This document shows positions 10,069 to 23,878 of a DNA stretch of 64,000 nt, one piece after another. This stretch comes from Cephalopachus bancanus (lineage: Eukaryota > Chordata > Mammalia > Primates > Tarsiidae): the NCBI GenBank assembly GCA_027257055.1, contig JAPVLO010000963.1, positions 124,001 to 188,000 on the forward strand, read 5' to 3'. A program made the position numbers and the translations under genes. Each line of letters opens with the position of its first letter. Within the stretch, counting starts at the first letter, position 1. The notes below the pieces were generated by a model. It ran no database searches, had not been told where the DNA came from, and saw only the letters and a list, made by a program, of their open reading frames with translations.

Positions 10069-10803
10069 TGTTGTAAAAGTTATCCAGAAGAAAGTAGAAT
10101 ACATAGCCCCAGATTTCAGAATGTCATACATGTCAAAATTTCAAATGTACTTACACATATGCTTCAGTGCCGCTGCACTTTATAAAAGCACTGAGGCAGG
10201 ATGGGGGATGGTATTTTTATTTAGCCTACAGTATTCTAGCGTTTCTCCTCATGGCAAGAAGAACATTATCTTTGGTTGGTGTTCTTCCAGTGGCTGCAGA
10301 GGTTGCATGCCGGAAAGGGCTCCCTTTTGGTACAAGTCCCAGAGTGGAGAAAACAGTCGCGAAATGGGAACAGGTGCTTCCTGCTCTGTGATTCTCCTTG
10401 CAATAATGGATCCTGATATAACTCATCTGTTTCCCTCCTCCCTGCCCGGGCCACTTATCTTGGGTCATTCTCAGGCTGGGGTTTCAGAGCTTCCAAATGG
10501 TGACACCCCATTGGGTGATCTCGGGGTAACTACTTCCATCTTGGCCTGCAGTTAGAACTTTTCTCTCCTCCTTTGTTCCTTATTTAACTCATCTACCCTT
10601 AAGTTAGATTGTAAGCATCTGAGTTCCTTCTAGGGAAGAGTTCTGGCTTTGACTAACTCAGATACCACCCCCCATCCTGCCTCAGTGCTTTTATAAAGCA
10701 CAGCGTCACTGAACCATGTGTAATACATTTGAAATTTTGACATGTTTGACATTCTGAAATCTGGGACTATGTATACACTTTCTTCTGGGTAACTTTTACA
10801 ACA
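10069..10803. repeat. 735-bp element with about 146-bp inverted arms
   Basis: The arm 10069-10214 (TGTTGTAAAAGTTATCCAGA at its outer end, GCACTGAGGCAGGATGGGGG near its inner end) is repeated in reverse complement at 10659-10803 with roughly 90% identity and small indels. The 444-bp spacer is not repetitive. This is the shape of a DNA transposon with long terminal inverted repeats, or of a foldback element. I do not recognise the family, and no clear target duplication is visible. Confidence 0.8.
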
Positions 10804-11689
10804 TCTTGTGGCATCTGATCCAAAAGGCCCAAACCTGGTCTGAGTATGGTGTGTTTCTCCTGCTTGCTTCTGTTTTATTGAATAATAAGTGTAGTATTGA
10901 AAGCCATTATTGGGGCAGACTTTACATGACTTTTCTTCTTAAACCTGGATTTTGTCCTGGAACTTCATATTTAACTTCTGTCTCCTTTTCTTAATTATTA
11001 AGACAGTATCATAATAATAGCTCCCTTAAAGGATTGTTCTAAGAATTAAATGAATCAGTAAATAGAAAGCACTTAGCCAAGTGCCTGGTACAGAATAATG
11101 CACAGTAATTGCTCTTATTGCCATTGTTTTGAAATCTGGTTACCTTACTCCTTAATATACATTTTCAGTTATACAAAAGTTGAATGTTTCCCTTTCCTTG
11201 AAATTTGCAGAATTCGCTAAAGGATTTCCAGCATTCTATCCTATTCCTCACCTACACAAGAAAGTACTGCCCTTCACACAAAAACCACCTGAGCTGTCTG
11301 GTCTTACCTCGCACTAGCTGTCTTTATGCCTTCTGTCCCAAATATCCAGAGATACATCCTTGGACCCTGAAAACTTTCTTAGTAGCAATTTTACTTTGTC
11401 TCTAATTTAGAGCATTGTAAAACCCATTGCTTTGCTTTTAGTTGCACCATATGCCCCAACATCATTAAACAAAATAAGAAAATTGCTTATATGCCAAAGA
11501 TAAAATGACAACTTAGAATTCTAAGAATGCCAGTTAGTAGATTGCTGGGCAGTATGGTGTGTTAGCCAAACTACAGAATTCTGTGATGGTTTTTTATTCT
11601 TGATGAAGATAGATGGTTAAATTAGATATTTATTGTACTGTGCTAATTCAGTAGGCTACATCAAACATTTTGTATAAGTATTTCAGAAA
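10804..11689. other. No gene seen
   Basis: AT-rich sequence. Apart from the MIR/L2-type piece at 11031-11125 I recognise nothing. Confidence 0.6.
11031..11125 (+). repeat. MIR/L2-type fragment
   Basis: AAGAATTAAATGAATCAGTA then AGCACTTAGCCAAGTGCCTG and GTACAGAATAATGCACAGTA is ancient-repeat wording. I cannot decide between MIR and L2. Confidence 0.45.
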
Positions 11690-11987
11690 TGGTCAGGCTC
11701 AGTGGCTCAAATGCTTTAATCCCAGCACTTTGGGAGGCGAGGCAAGTGGATTGCCTGAGCCTGCGAGTTCGAGACCTGCCCGGGAAACTTGGCGAGACCT
11801 CGTCTCTACAATAAATAAAAAATTTAGCCGGGCATGGTAACACATGCCTGTAGTTCTGGCTACTTGGAAGGCTGAGGCAGAAGGATCGCTGGAGCCCAGC
11901 AGGTCGACGCTGGGGTGGCCGTGAGAGTGCCACTGCACTCCAGCCTGGACGACAGATTGAAACTCCAACTCAAAAAAAAACAAAAAA
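11690..11987 (+). mobile_element. Alu, dimeric, with target duplication
   Basis: GGTCAGGCTCAGTGGCTC to the A tail. AAGTATTTCAGAAATG is perfectly duplicated on each side. Confidence 0.95.
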
Positions 11988-12449
11988 CAAGTATTTCAGA
12001 AATGAACTGTTGACTACTAATTCATGATTAAGAAAATACAGAAGTATTTTCTAAACCGTTCTCCTAAGCTTCCTTTTGTCTTTACTATTCTTTCCTGGAC
12101 CTAATATTCAACTCTTCCTTTAAGTTCAAGCATGGTGGCTGAGGCTTGGCGTTCAGAGAAACCTGTCTCCAGAAAGTCTCTATCGCAATATGGCTCATAA
12201 TGATCAGGTGCACGGAATGGAAAGCATTATAGACACTTGATTGTTTCCTGTACTTGTCATTTGCTCTTTTTACACATATTTATTGATTAGGCGTTGTACT
12301 GGTGTTGGCAATACAGACCTGTCTAGAATGGATAGAGTCTTGCTCTCGAAGAATATATTTTTCCAACTTGTCAGCTCCAGAAGAGAGCAGAAAACCTTCA
12401 CTTTACATTTGTTGATTGATACAGTAAGAGTATAAGAATTATTTTATAA
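11988..12449. other. No gene seen
   Basis: Non-repetitive sequence between an Alu and the L1 piece. No coding signal. Confidence 0.6.
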
Positions 12450-12738
12450 ATTGCTACATAAAACACCATGAAATTCTGACACGTGCTACAACATGGATGA
12501 ATCTTAAGGACATGCTACATTGAAATAAGCCAAACCCCCACAGTGCAACTATTGTGTGAGTCCACTCATGAGAAGTGCCTGGAATGGCAAAATGTATTGA
12601 GATAGAAAGTAGAATGATGGTTGCCAGAGTCTGAGGGTAGGGGACAGTCTTTTCAAGTATTCTTGGATATGGGTTTTCTGTTGGGAAAATGAAAAATCGC
12701 TGACGATGCATGGTGGTAATGGTGGGACACCAGTGTAA
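12450..12738 (+). mobile_element. L1 3'-end fragment, left part (split by mariner)
   Basis: It has the wording of an old L1 3' region: CAACATGGATGAATCTTAAG, GAAATAAGCCAAA, TCCACTCATGAG and GTAGAATGATGGTTGCCAGA. It breaks exactly at the mariner terminal repeat near 12739 and resumes at about 14384. Confidence 0.75.
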
Positions 12739-14383
<1,645 letters not shown>

Positions 14384-14485
14384 ACTTGGTACCATTGAAC
14401 TGTGTACTTACAAACGGTTAAAATGGTAAATTGTATAGTATATATATCATCAAAATTTTAAAAATTGGTACATAAAAACTATAAT
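14384..14485 (+). mobile_element. L1 3'-end fragment, right part
   Basis: ATTGAACTGTGTACTTACAA followed by GGTTAAAATGGTAAATTGTA is the end of the old L1 3' region. It continues the piece that stops at 12738, so the mariner landed inside this L1. Confidence 0.7.
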
Positions 14486-14489
14486 GGCT

Positions 14490-14630
14490 AACAGTAACAT
14501 AGTGCTTATTAAGAGCTAGGCTCAATACTAAGATATTCATTTGTTAATGCTTTGAATCCTTGAAGGAGCTCTGGGTGTGTGAGTGTTGTCATTCTCCCCA
14601 GGTTATGAAGTGGAAAAGTCCAGGTACAAA
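14490..14630 (+). repeat. MIR fragment
   Basis: ATAGTGCTTATTAAGAGCTA, TTAATGCTTTGAATCCTTGA and ATTCTCCCCAGGTTATGAAG follow the MIR order. Confidence 0.5.
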
Positions 14631-14756
14631 AGGCCTATGTAGCATTTGATCCCTTTACTTAAATAAATGAAGAGACCAGGATTAAGTTAAAACCAAGGCA
14701 GTATGGCTCCAGTGTTGTAATCAGCATACTGTCTTGTACTTTCACGATTAAAATTA

Positions 14757-14905
14757 AGGCTTAGCCAGGCACTGTGGTGTGCAACTGTAGTCCCAGTTAC
14801 TCAGGAGACTGAGACAGGAGGATCACTTGAGCCCAAGAGTTCGAGGCCAGCCTGGGCAATATAGGGAGACCCTGTCCCACCCCCCACCTCCCAAAAAAAA
14901 ACCCA
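14757..14905 (+). mobile_element. Alu monomer, old
   Basis: A single arm running from GCCAGGCACTGTGGTG to GGGAGACCCTGTCCC and a short A tail. Confidence 0.85.
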
Positions 14906-15484
14906 CCAAATTATTTCTTGATTATAGTCACTACACATTCTCACAAAACTGGTATTGCAGTGGATGCTTTAAAGTATTTACTTGCATATTTTAAATAGTT
15001 AATATAGTTCACATTGTGATCGTTTCCAGAAAGTAGAATATATATGCACACAGTTTTAGTAACTGTTAAGTAAAAAAATCTAGTTTATTTAATATACTTA
15101 CAGGTTAAACAAAACCAAAGCAGTTATCTTTTTAACCTCTTGCAGAGTACATGCAAACAAAACCCTTGCATTTTAGGGTTAGAGAGGAAAACTGAAAGAT
15201 CGGTTGTTTTTGAAAGTGGCATAGAGTAAGCGCATCGCTAAGAGCAGGACTGCAGTGACAGTGAGAGTTCTGTGTAAAGGGATCTGGTATAATAGTGGCC
15301 ACAGGAAAGGTTTGATGAGCGTATCTGCCTTGCCAACACCCTGTAGTGTAAGTCAGGCAGTGAAGAGCTGAGATCCCAGGTCACTGGAGCAGTGCTGCAC
15401 AGGGCAGGGTTCCGTCCAGAAACAGTCCACTGCCTCACTGGGAGCTGCAGTTGTGTTTCTCTCATTTATGGAGTATTTTAACCT

Positions 15485-15777
15485 TTTTTTTTTTTTTTTT
15501 TTGAGTTGTAGTTTCACTCTGTTACCCAGGCTGGAGTGCAGTGGCTCCATCACAGTTCACTCTCATCCTTGACCTCCTGGACTGAGGCTGTCCTCCTGCC
15601 TCAGCCTCCCACATAGCTGTGACTACCGCGGCGTACCACCATACCCAGCTAATATTTTTGTAGAGACGAGTTCTTGCTGTGTTGCTCAGGCTGGTCTTGA
15701 ACTCTTGGGCTCAAGCAGTCCTCTCTCCTGAGCCTCCCATCTTGCTGGGATTTAGGTGTGAGCCTCTTTGCCCAGCC
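15485..15777 (-). mobile_element. Alu, dimeric, old
   Basis: T run then GAGTTGTAGTTTCACTCTG to GAGCCTCTTTGCCCAGCC. Confidence 0.92.
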
Positions 15778-15802
15778 TCAACTATTTTTAAGCTATGAAC
15801 AT

Positions 15803-16077
15803 TCTTTGAGTTGGAATCTGACTCTTACTCAGGCTGGAGGGCAGTGGCATAATCACAACTCACCACAGTCTCAACCTCCTGGGCTCAGGCAATCTTCCAG
15901 CCTCAGCCTCCAGAGTAGCTGGGACTACAGGTGTGCCCTACCATGCCTGGCTAATTTTTTATTTTTGTAGAGATGTGGTCTCACTGTGTTGCCCAGGCTG
16001 GTCTTGAACTCCGTGGCTCATGCAGTCTTCAGCCTCCCAAAGTGCTGGGATTATAGGTGTGAGCCACCATGGTGACC
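15803..16077 (-). mobile_element. Alu, dimeric, old
   Basis: GAGTTGGAATCTGACTC to GAGCCACCATGGTGACC, immediately next to the previous Alu. Confidence 0.92.
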
Positions 16078-16106
16078 TTGTCTTATTCCTCTTGTTTCTT
16101 CTTTTT

Positions 16107-16260
16107 TTAGATTAGAAAATATAGTTTATTTAGAAAGTAAATCAGAGAGAGGAGAGTCACCTCCCCAACGTGGGGTTGGGTAGGGCAAAGCTTAGGAAAA
16201 CATGATGGCCACAGTTCAAAGAGCCACATGACCTGGCCCAAGCTTAACAAAACAATGTCG
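16107..16260 (-). repeat. Retroposed tail, copy 1 of an unnamed family
   Basis: Read in reverse it has GGGGAGGTGACTCTCCTCTC, then TTTACTTTCTAAATAAACTA and TATTTTCTAATCT followed by an A run. It shares this with 33115-33300 on the other strand. A poly(A) signal shortly before an A tail is the mark of a retroposed RNA. I do not recognise the family. Confidence 0.65.
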
Positions 16261-17220
16261 GCCTTTTCTTTTTAATATGTAAAAGGAAGTATTTTAGTGT
16301 TTAGTTTCCATTAAGCTGTAAAATAGACACATTAAAACAAAAGTCCCTTGATGGTGACTCAGCTGATTTTTTTTTTTTTGACGGTGCCTTGATTTAAGGG
16401 AAAAACATTGAGTTGTCGAAATCCTAAAAGTTAAGACCTGAGAGCTACTGTGTTTAAGAAAAAAAAAGGAACGAAAATTCTAAAAGTACAAGCTTCGTTT
16501 TTATCCATGTGGCACTCTTGCTCCACCTCCCTGTAGGATACCACTCGTAGCTCTCATTAATTGCAAATGTCACCTTTACGTAAAACCTGAGGGCCATCAT
16601 GCACAACATCTGGCTCTGAGCTGCAGGTGGTAGGATGAGCTGTCTCGGCGCCTTGTGTGTGGAGTCTGGGTTGCTACACTGAGATGCGTGTCCCAGGTTT
16701 TGGATGATAAAGAAGGCCAGCACCCTTGGACCTTAGGGGCCCTGCCTTCCAGCTCCAGGCGCACTTGTGTCATCTCCACCTTCGCCCGCCCCTTCCTTGC
16801 TTAGTTCTTCACTTCCCAGATGCCACCTCCTGTTCTGGACACCACTCTATGCAATAACATATCCAAGGAGCCTCTCGTGTTCTCTAGCAGCCTTCCTCTG
16901 GTCCGTCCAAGCACAGGCTGGCACCACCTCCAGAAAGCTCATCTAGTTTTCTTAGTGGGCATTTTCATGTTCTATGAGTATTTAAATTGCATCATTAATT
17001 AATGAAAACCATTTTTGAGGACCTGGTATATGCCAGTCATCGTCTAGGTGCTTTGTATTTATTGCCTCATGTAATCTGATTGGTCTGGCCATTTGGGTAG
17101 AATTCAGATACCTGTTGGCTTCAAGCCATTTCAGTACCATAGCCATCACTGCTGAGTGTGGCAAGTATTCACCAACAGCAGTAGGTCGCTAATAATTTTT
17201 AGCATGATGACCACTTACAT
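16261..17220. other. No gene seen; upstream of presumed UTR exon
   Basis: An Alu-free stretch with one MIR (17003-17130). The open frames on either strand do not resemble any protein family I know. Confidence 0.6.
17003..17130 (+). repeat. MIR fragment
   Basis: TTGAGGACCTGGTATATGCC, GTCTAGGTGCTTTGTATTTA and CTCATGTAATCTGATTG match the MIR core. Confidence 0.55.
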
Positions 17221-18578
17221 GGTTTATTTACAGGTTCAGAGATAATTTGTTCCACCAAAACACAGAGCATATGTGCAAAAATTTACTGACAAAGATTTTA
17301 TCTGGGAATCGATGCTGAGCATTTTAACTTGTAAAGTGAACTTCAGAATTTATAGTTCCCTTTGGATTTTTGCAGTAAATGTGCTCTGTCAGCTGCTTGT
17401 GTGTATGCCAGTTCCAATAAGCGTCTCTGTTTATATTTTGCTTCTTCCTTTGAGAAAACTTCAGTTCGCCCAATACATTTCCAAAAACCAGCTATCTGTA
17501 CTGTGGTCAGGGAAAGTTAACAGTAGTATTAACTGGTGGGGAATGTTAACTCTCTGAGTTTTGGTGAAGGAATGATCATTTCAGTAATTTATTTAGTTCA
17601 CTTGTTTTTCCTCTGTGTTGGAGCTGCTAACCAAATGACAATTCCAAATGGAAAATGTGTTTTTAATAGGTCCTCTGCTTCTTGAGTATGTTTTCCTTAA
17701 GACCAGATTCTTCCACAAAAAAGAGATAGTCAGTAAACATCCATGGAGAAAGTCTTTACACTTGGGACTTTTGGGGAATCTGTGAATTTAGAGAGAGTAT
17801 GTCTAGGATAACATGCACTGGAATTGACATGTTTTGCTCAGCATGGGCATGTTCAGGGATCTTGGAGTTCCTATTTTTCTTAAGCATACAGTTCACTCCA
17901 TGCATGTGCTTATTTGTATATTGAGAAGGTTTCCTCATGTCACCTGGAATCATATCTTAGAGTTAAGGAAACCCCTAAGTGTGTGTCCTCATATGGGAAC
18001 CAACTATGTATTGCTTGATATGGATACATTTTCAGTCATGAGTGAATTTGTATAAAAAGAATGTGAAATTTTTCAGAAGCCAAGTACTCAGAACTGATGG
18101 CGATTCATTTTGGGACATACAGTCAAGTCCAGGAAATTCTTCCAGGGGTCTGGATTGCTTAGAAGCTGTGAGAGCACGCAGGAAGACACTGAGGACTGAG
18201 GGGGTGCATCAGGCAGCCTGTACAGGGCTCTTGGGGTCCTGTCACTAGACTTGCTCTCCATCGTGTGCACTCGCAGTCTCTGCAAGAGCTGGGGTGACCA
18301 CTGCCTTCTCCAGCATCTGGGCTTCTGTACGATGTGCACATAGTGCCGGGGTTTGGGAATGGGTCTTTCTTTCTCTCCCAGGTTTGGAATTACTGAGAAA
18401 AGGACACAGCCCTAATACTCATCAGGCTGATTAAAAATGTAGAGTACCATAAGCTACTGATTCCTTGCCCCTGAATTGAACAGCAAACCAGAATGTACCT
18501 CTCGGGGCAAAGAAAACGGATCTAGTCGAGGGCACACCCACCAGCTCATTTCCTCCCTGATTCATCTATTGGATACAT

Positions 18579-18590
18579 TTCTGGGGGGGG
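18579..18590. repeat. Poly(G) run
   Basis: An uninterrupted G run of about 11 bases lies in the interval I assign to the PDS5A 3'UTR. Length error or polymorphism is likely here. Confidence 0.85.
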
Positions 18591-20323
18591 GGGAAGACCA
18601 TTTCCCACCTCCTGTGCTTCCAGTGATCAGAATTTCTCTCCTACCAAGGAACTAGGACAGATGGGGAACTCCTTCTAACCTCTTCCCAGAATTAAGGTGA
18701 ATTTCCCTCTTAGTTTTGTTTTTTTTCCTACATGTTATAATGTATATTCTTACCCAGCTCAGGAGTCCAAACTTATTTTGCTGCTTATAAAGTCATTTTT
18801 TTCCCATAGCACGTCCTCCAGTTTTTCTTGCATAATATCACTTTTTTGAAAGTATTAATTAAAAATTACAATTACTTCAATTGAATAGCTTTTATAATTG
18901 TAGGCAAATAGGTCATTGTATAGCAGCACTAAGAAGTTGAACACAAAATCGTTTCCACTGGTGTTTTGTTTTTATATGGTTTCGGAAAAAACTCCTTAAA
19001 CCAAGTAAAGTTTCAGGTGAAAAGAATGAAAAAAGTCGTCTTCCCCTCCCCTTCCCCCGCAAAAAGTCTTCTAAGCTTTCAGAGAAGTATAGAAATGAAG
19101 GCATCTGGTCTGGCCTGTGTCCTGCCTACACCTCTCCTAACTTTGCATTCTCTTCCTCCCAAGGTAAAAAGAAGACTCCTTTGTAAAGGGAGGGAGCGAG
19201 GGCCACACAGAAGCAGCTCTCGCTCCTGCAGGCCTTGAATTCACAGTGTCCTGAGCAGGAGACAGCGTTCACGTCAGAACTCCCACTTTCGGCCTTGAAA
19301 ACGGAAAGAAACTCTTGCTTCCTTTCCATATGACCCCGGTCCTCCGATGGAAGTGGACAGCAGCACCTCTCGAGAGAGGCTAAAAGCAGCTCTGGGCTAC
19401 ACCCCCCCCAGACTTTTCTTAGGAAAAGTCAATAATTAAGCAAATTGCTTAACACTTGGTTCCAGTTCCTGCATATCTGGAGTTTAAATGCATAATACAC
19501 CATTAATTTCCATGCTGCAGTTTTTATTTTAAAGGAAGTAACAAAATATCCTTACACTGACACAAAAATTCTCCATTTTAGAACCAGGAATTCCCATGTT
19601 ACACAAGAAAAAATAGAAATCTACTGAATTAATTTTTTAAAAGAAAAGAGATCAGATGAAATATTTCTTTGTTTTTCCTTTTGGAAACTTTGATGTATAA
19701 TTCTTTCTGCCTGCCTACTTTTCTGCAAAAATGAGATGTACAGATTTCAATTCCCTGCTATGAAAAGTGATGTGGTGGCAATTTTATAAATGTTGCTTTC
19801 TGATTTTTATCAGAGTGAGAAAATAATTAAAATTATTATTGATTTGCAAGTAGTGAACAGTTCATATTTTGATTTCCCTCCATTTTAGTTTAATATAATT
19901 TGCAAAAATGTACATATTGTTGTTTGTTTCGTAGAGCATATCACTTTTAAATGGTTTTTACTCCTACGATTATGTTGGAATATTTGGGATTTTAAAGGAG
20001 TAAAAGACTGTCCAGCATTTGGTTTTATAATGTTTGTCACCAGATTTTTATTATTGATGTAAAAAAAGTTCAATTTTTAAAAATAGTTGACCTTTGGCAG
20101 CTTTGTAAGGGACGTCGGAGGTGAGGTGTTCAGGATTGCTGTCAGTTTTCGACACTGTGCTGTTGGGAAGGAAGTATTTTGCTTTTGTTTGCTGTTCTCG
20201 GCTCAGTTTTTGTTTATTTTAGAAGACAACTGTTGCATCAGTACATTATGTTTCTTGGCATTGTTCAGCATAGGTAACGTGTGCACTTTTCGTGTACACA
20301 TCATATTTAAGTTTTTTGCATAA

Positions 20324-20329
20324 AATAAA
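20324..20329 (+). promoter_or_regulatory. PDS5A: Poly(A) signal, likely PDS5A 3' end
   Basis: AATAAA lies at the end of the Alu-free AT-rich block, with a T-rich stretch (CTTTTTAATCTTTCT) about 25-40 nt further on, as in a normal cleavage/polyadenylation site. Confidence 0.6.
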
Positions 20330-20345
20330 TGCTTCTAGATATCAT

Positions 20346-22472
20346 ATGGCAGTCTTTTTAATCTTTCTATCATATTATACTTTCTTCTGAATTTTTTTAT
20401 TTGAAAGGGCTAAATTCATAAAGAGCATGGTAACAGTCAACTCTCCATTATCTATATAGCATAGTGACTACACCAAGATTTTTAATTTTATGATAATCTA
20501 AACTCACAAAACAGCAAAAGCACACTGCAGTGCTGATTTGAGAGGAACTTGATGTTGGTCTTTTCTCACGCTCAGAGTCACACCTGCTCCCACTGTCCAC
20601 CAGGCCGTGGCAGAGTGTGCAAACTCCACTTCCTTAGACATTGCTGGCGTGGCTTAGAGGAGACAGCAGTTACCTGATAACTCAGTCCTGATAGGAAGTT
20701 GTTCACATGGGGTGTAACAAACTACGCAGTGTGTCAGAGGCAGAAAATGAGGTTAAGAGTGAACATTGTGGGGAACAAATGGTCACTTACGTTCTCATAG
20801 GTAATCAAGAGTTGGCTGTGTATTGACTGAGTGGAAGATGGGTAATTCTTTTCAATGTGCAGAAACATTCAGGTATCAGAAGATGGTTAGGGAACAGTGG
20901 ACACCAACAATCAAGAACAATACCTTTTACAAGGACAGAGGAAGCCCTACTCTTCCTTACTGCCTCTTCTTAGCCCTTAAGAAAGTATAAAGTATTGCCT
21001 CCAACATGCTGAAAAAGAATATCTATCTATGCATAAGTATCAGAGAAGTCCCTACAGCCATCAGTTGGGTATCTTCTATTTAGAGTTTTCAGTTCTCTTA
21101 GCATCAGACAACTTGACTCTAAAGCCTCCAGTTGGTCACCAACAAGTACGCTGATAAGGGACCTTCTTTTTCTCTTAGTCCTTTTGACTGATTGCCCATA
21201 GCAGGTTATTAGATTACGACCTGTCAGGTCATTTTAAAATGTAGCAGGACAATTGGCATCCATATATGGCTATCTAGATTTTTGCAGGAGAGGAGTTAGC
21301 TAGAAGGAGCTGGTCCTCACATCTATGGTGATGGGCCACCCTGATTGTATTAATGGGTACAAGTGTCTGGCACTAAGGGAAGCAAGAATAGGATGGAAGA
21401 AACATCAAGCTGATGGAGAGGGACTTGTTTATGGGAAATTTGTCAGTTTTCCTTTGAAAAGGAAAATGTAAAACCCCTGAGGTATTTGGTATTCACATCT
21501 CAGAGAACTACAACACAAAAGTGCAGACTTATATTTGAGAATTAATGTTAACCCTTTGTGTCTAGTTTGAAGCTTCTTGTATTTGTCTAAAACTACAAGC
21601 CAGAATTTTGTATCTTCTTTGATAAAAAGTGTGTATAATGTAAAGTAGTTTTGCATATTCTTGTGCTGCACCTGGGCTGAATTTTTAAAGATTTTTTTAA
21701 AGACTTGAAGCAGAACCTTGTAATTTGTGTAAATGACAAGTGTAAAATCCTACCATAAAATACTAAAAATATGCACTGTTTCAAATAAAACCAAGAAATG
21801 CAGCATTATATAGTAGTGTGGAGCCCTGAATATTCATGTACCCCTGGTATGTCACAAGTTGATAAAGTGTCTTTGCATATTTTCTGTTTAGATTCTGGAG
21901 TCTGCATATCCCAACAAGAAAGCTAATGTCCCCTTTGGTCTTCCTGGCTAGGGTCTCTGACTTGGCTGATGGTGACTAAAGAAGAACACAGCGGGTGATA
22001 AGTCCTGATGAACATTAGGAAAACTTGAGAACTCAATAGCAGCCTTTTGTCACACTAGCCTGATTCATCTGTTGACTGCAGCTTTTGGATGCACACGTTT
22101 TGTTGAGTAGATCACGCAGAGGAACATGTCCATAAGTGTTTCTGCAGTAAGGAGAGTGGTTGAGAGGTAAGAACTGCTGAGCCGCCTGCTGTTGTGTTTT
22201 ACCCACAGTGGGTTTGTGTTTCCACCCCCATCCTTGTCAAGACTTTTCTGTCTCACTTGTTAGCGTGACTACCAGTAGAAGCCACTACGCCCACAGTCAC
22301 TGGCTATTCTGACCACACACGCTGTGGCTTGTCTGGTGGTGGTGATGCTTTGCAGACCATGCCTCTACCTTCCAGAAGCCCGGTCCTGTTTTCCACTCTC
22401 ACGAGAGTCACAACCTTCATTTCCTTTCACATTTTATGTCAAAGTCTATCAGGTACAGGGCCCCTTTTCTTA
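20346..22472. other. Intergenic, no gene seen
   Basis: Alu-free, AT-rich sequence downstream of the presumed PDS5A poly(A) site. It may be an extended UTR form or unique intergenic DNA. Confidence 0.55.
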
Positions 22473-22750
22473 GTTTTTTTTATTTTTTTGAGTTGGAGTC
22501 TTACTCTGTTGCCCAGGCTGGAATACAGTGGCACGCTCACGGCCACCACAGCCTCGACCTGCTGGACCCAGGTGATCCTTCCGCCTCAACCTGCCAAGTA
22601 GCTAGAGCTACAGGCGCATGCTACCACGCCCAGCTAATTTTGATTTATTGTAGAGACAAGACCTCGCCAAGTTGCCTGCGGGCTCAGGCAATCCTCTCAC
22701 CTTGGCCTCCCAAAGTGCTGAGATTATGGGCTTGAGCCACCGGGCCCGGC
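22473..22750 (-). mobile_element. Alu, dimeric
   Basis: GAGTTGGAGTCTTACTCTGT to GAGCCACCGGGCCCGGC. CAGGGCCCC(T/A)TTTCT is duplicated on both sides. Confidence 0.95.
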
Positions 22751-23597
22751 AGGGCCCCATTTCTAAGGAACCTGGGCCAGGCCAGTGACAGACACTTAAG
22801 GTTGGGTGTGTTTCTCAAATCATGTTTCTTATCAATGCCAACTGCTAATCAACGTCCCCTTTTCCCCCTCATTCTTCAGCAAGGACCATGTCATCTGAAT
22901 AAAATTAGTTCTCTCTAGCAAATGGCACTGTACCCATTCCTCCTTAAGCTTGAAGTACCACCTAGAAGTCAAGAGCACAAGTACTGAGCCGCCTCTGTGA
23001 ATGCCCATAAGAAAAGTGGGAGGCAGGGGATCACCATTTTGTTCATCACAGGTATTTATTCATTTAATCTGGACAGGACAGACCTCATACCAGGGGTTGA
23101 CATGAAAACACCAAGGTGGACCTCTTAGAAGGACCAGCACTATGTATGCTGCAGACTACACAGGTAGCCGCGGCTGTCCCAGGTGGCATACTGTGTGGAC
23201 GGCTGAGCCCTCACAGGCTGGTGAGCAGAACACTCGCCTTTCCTCCATGCACTTCTGGGACTACCCGTTGTGAACATATCGGTCCTGAGAGAAGTGACTG
23301 GCTGGGAGGAGGCAGCAGGGGTGGGGAAGGATGGGAAGGCTACAGGGTCGGCAGGCACAGATGCTGCCCAGCCCTTCCCTATGCCGCATGTTGCCCAGTG
23401 AGAGGCCCGAGCCCTGCTCTCATACCGTGCTGCCGCTGTCCTGCTGGCATTCCCCATCCTAAGCTTGTATCTGCGTGCGGCATCATTCCACAATGCGCAA
23501 CCCTGGGAACTTAGTGGCTTTTCAAGGCAGGGTCAGGGGGACGGGGGCAGTGTCCCCACAAAGCACCCATTTTAGTTTTCTTCTGAGCTCTTTTGTC

Positions 23598-23878
23598 TTT
23601 AGAGTTGGAGTCTCACTCTAGCCCGGGCTGGAGTGCAGTGGCATGCTCACGGCCACCCCAGCGTCGACCTGCAGGGCTCCGGCGATCCTTCCGCTTCAGC
23701 CTTCCAAGGAGCTGGAACTACAGGCGTGTGTTACCATGCCCGGCTAATTTTTGATTTATTATAGAGATGAGGTCTCGCCAAGTTGCCCGGGCGGGTCTCG
23801 AACCCGCGGGCTCAGGCAATCCTCTCACCTCGGCCTCCCAAAGTGCAGGGATTACAGACTTGAGCCACCACACCCGGC
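23598..23878 (-). mobile_element. Alu, dimeric
   Basis: GAGTTGGAGTCTCACTCTAG to CACCACACCCGGC. Confidence 0.94.

Larger units (their letters stand above)
17234..20345 (+). other. PDS5A: Probable PDS5A terminal 3'UTR exon
   Basis: A good acceptor (GGTTTATTTACAG, 17221-17233) is followed by about 3.1 kb of AT-rich sequence with no young repeats, ending at a canonical AATAAA. Human PDS5A mRNA is, as I recall, about 7 kb with a 4-kb CDS, which fits a 3-kb UTR. Splicing from 9287 to 17234 would replace the stop at 9289 with a 27-residue extension ending at TGA 17316-17318. If there is no splice, the 3'UTR would have to be about 11 kb and include many Alus. This is inference. Confidence 0.55.

Noticed and set aside
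15133..15150. TTAACCTCTTGCAGAG, resembling a piggyBac terminus
   Set aside because: The CCCTTT core is altered and no partner end is visible.
21549..21565. TTAACCCTTTGTGTCTAG, a possible second piggyBac end
   Set aside because: I find no matching inverted end followed by TTAA within a plausible distance, so it may be chance.
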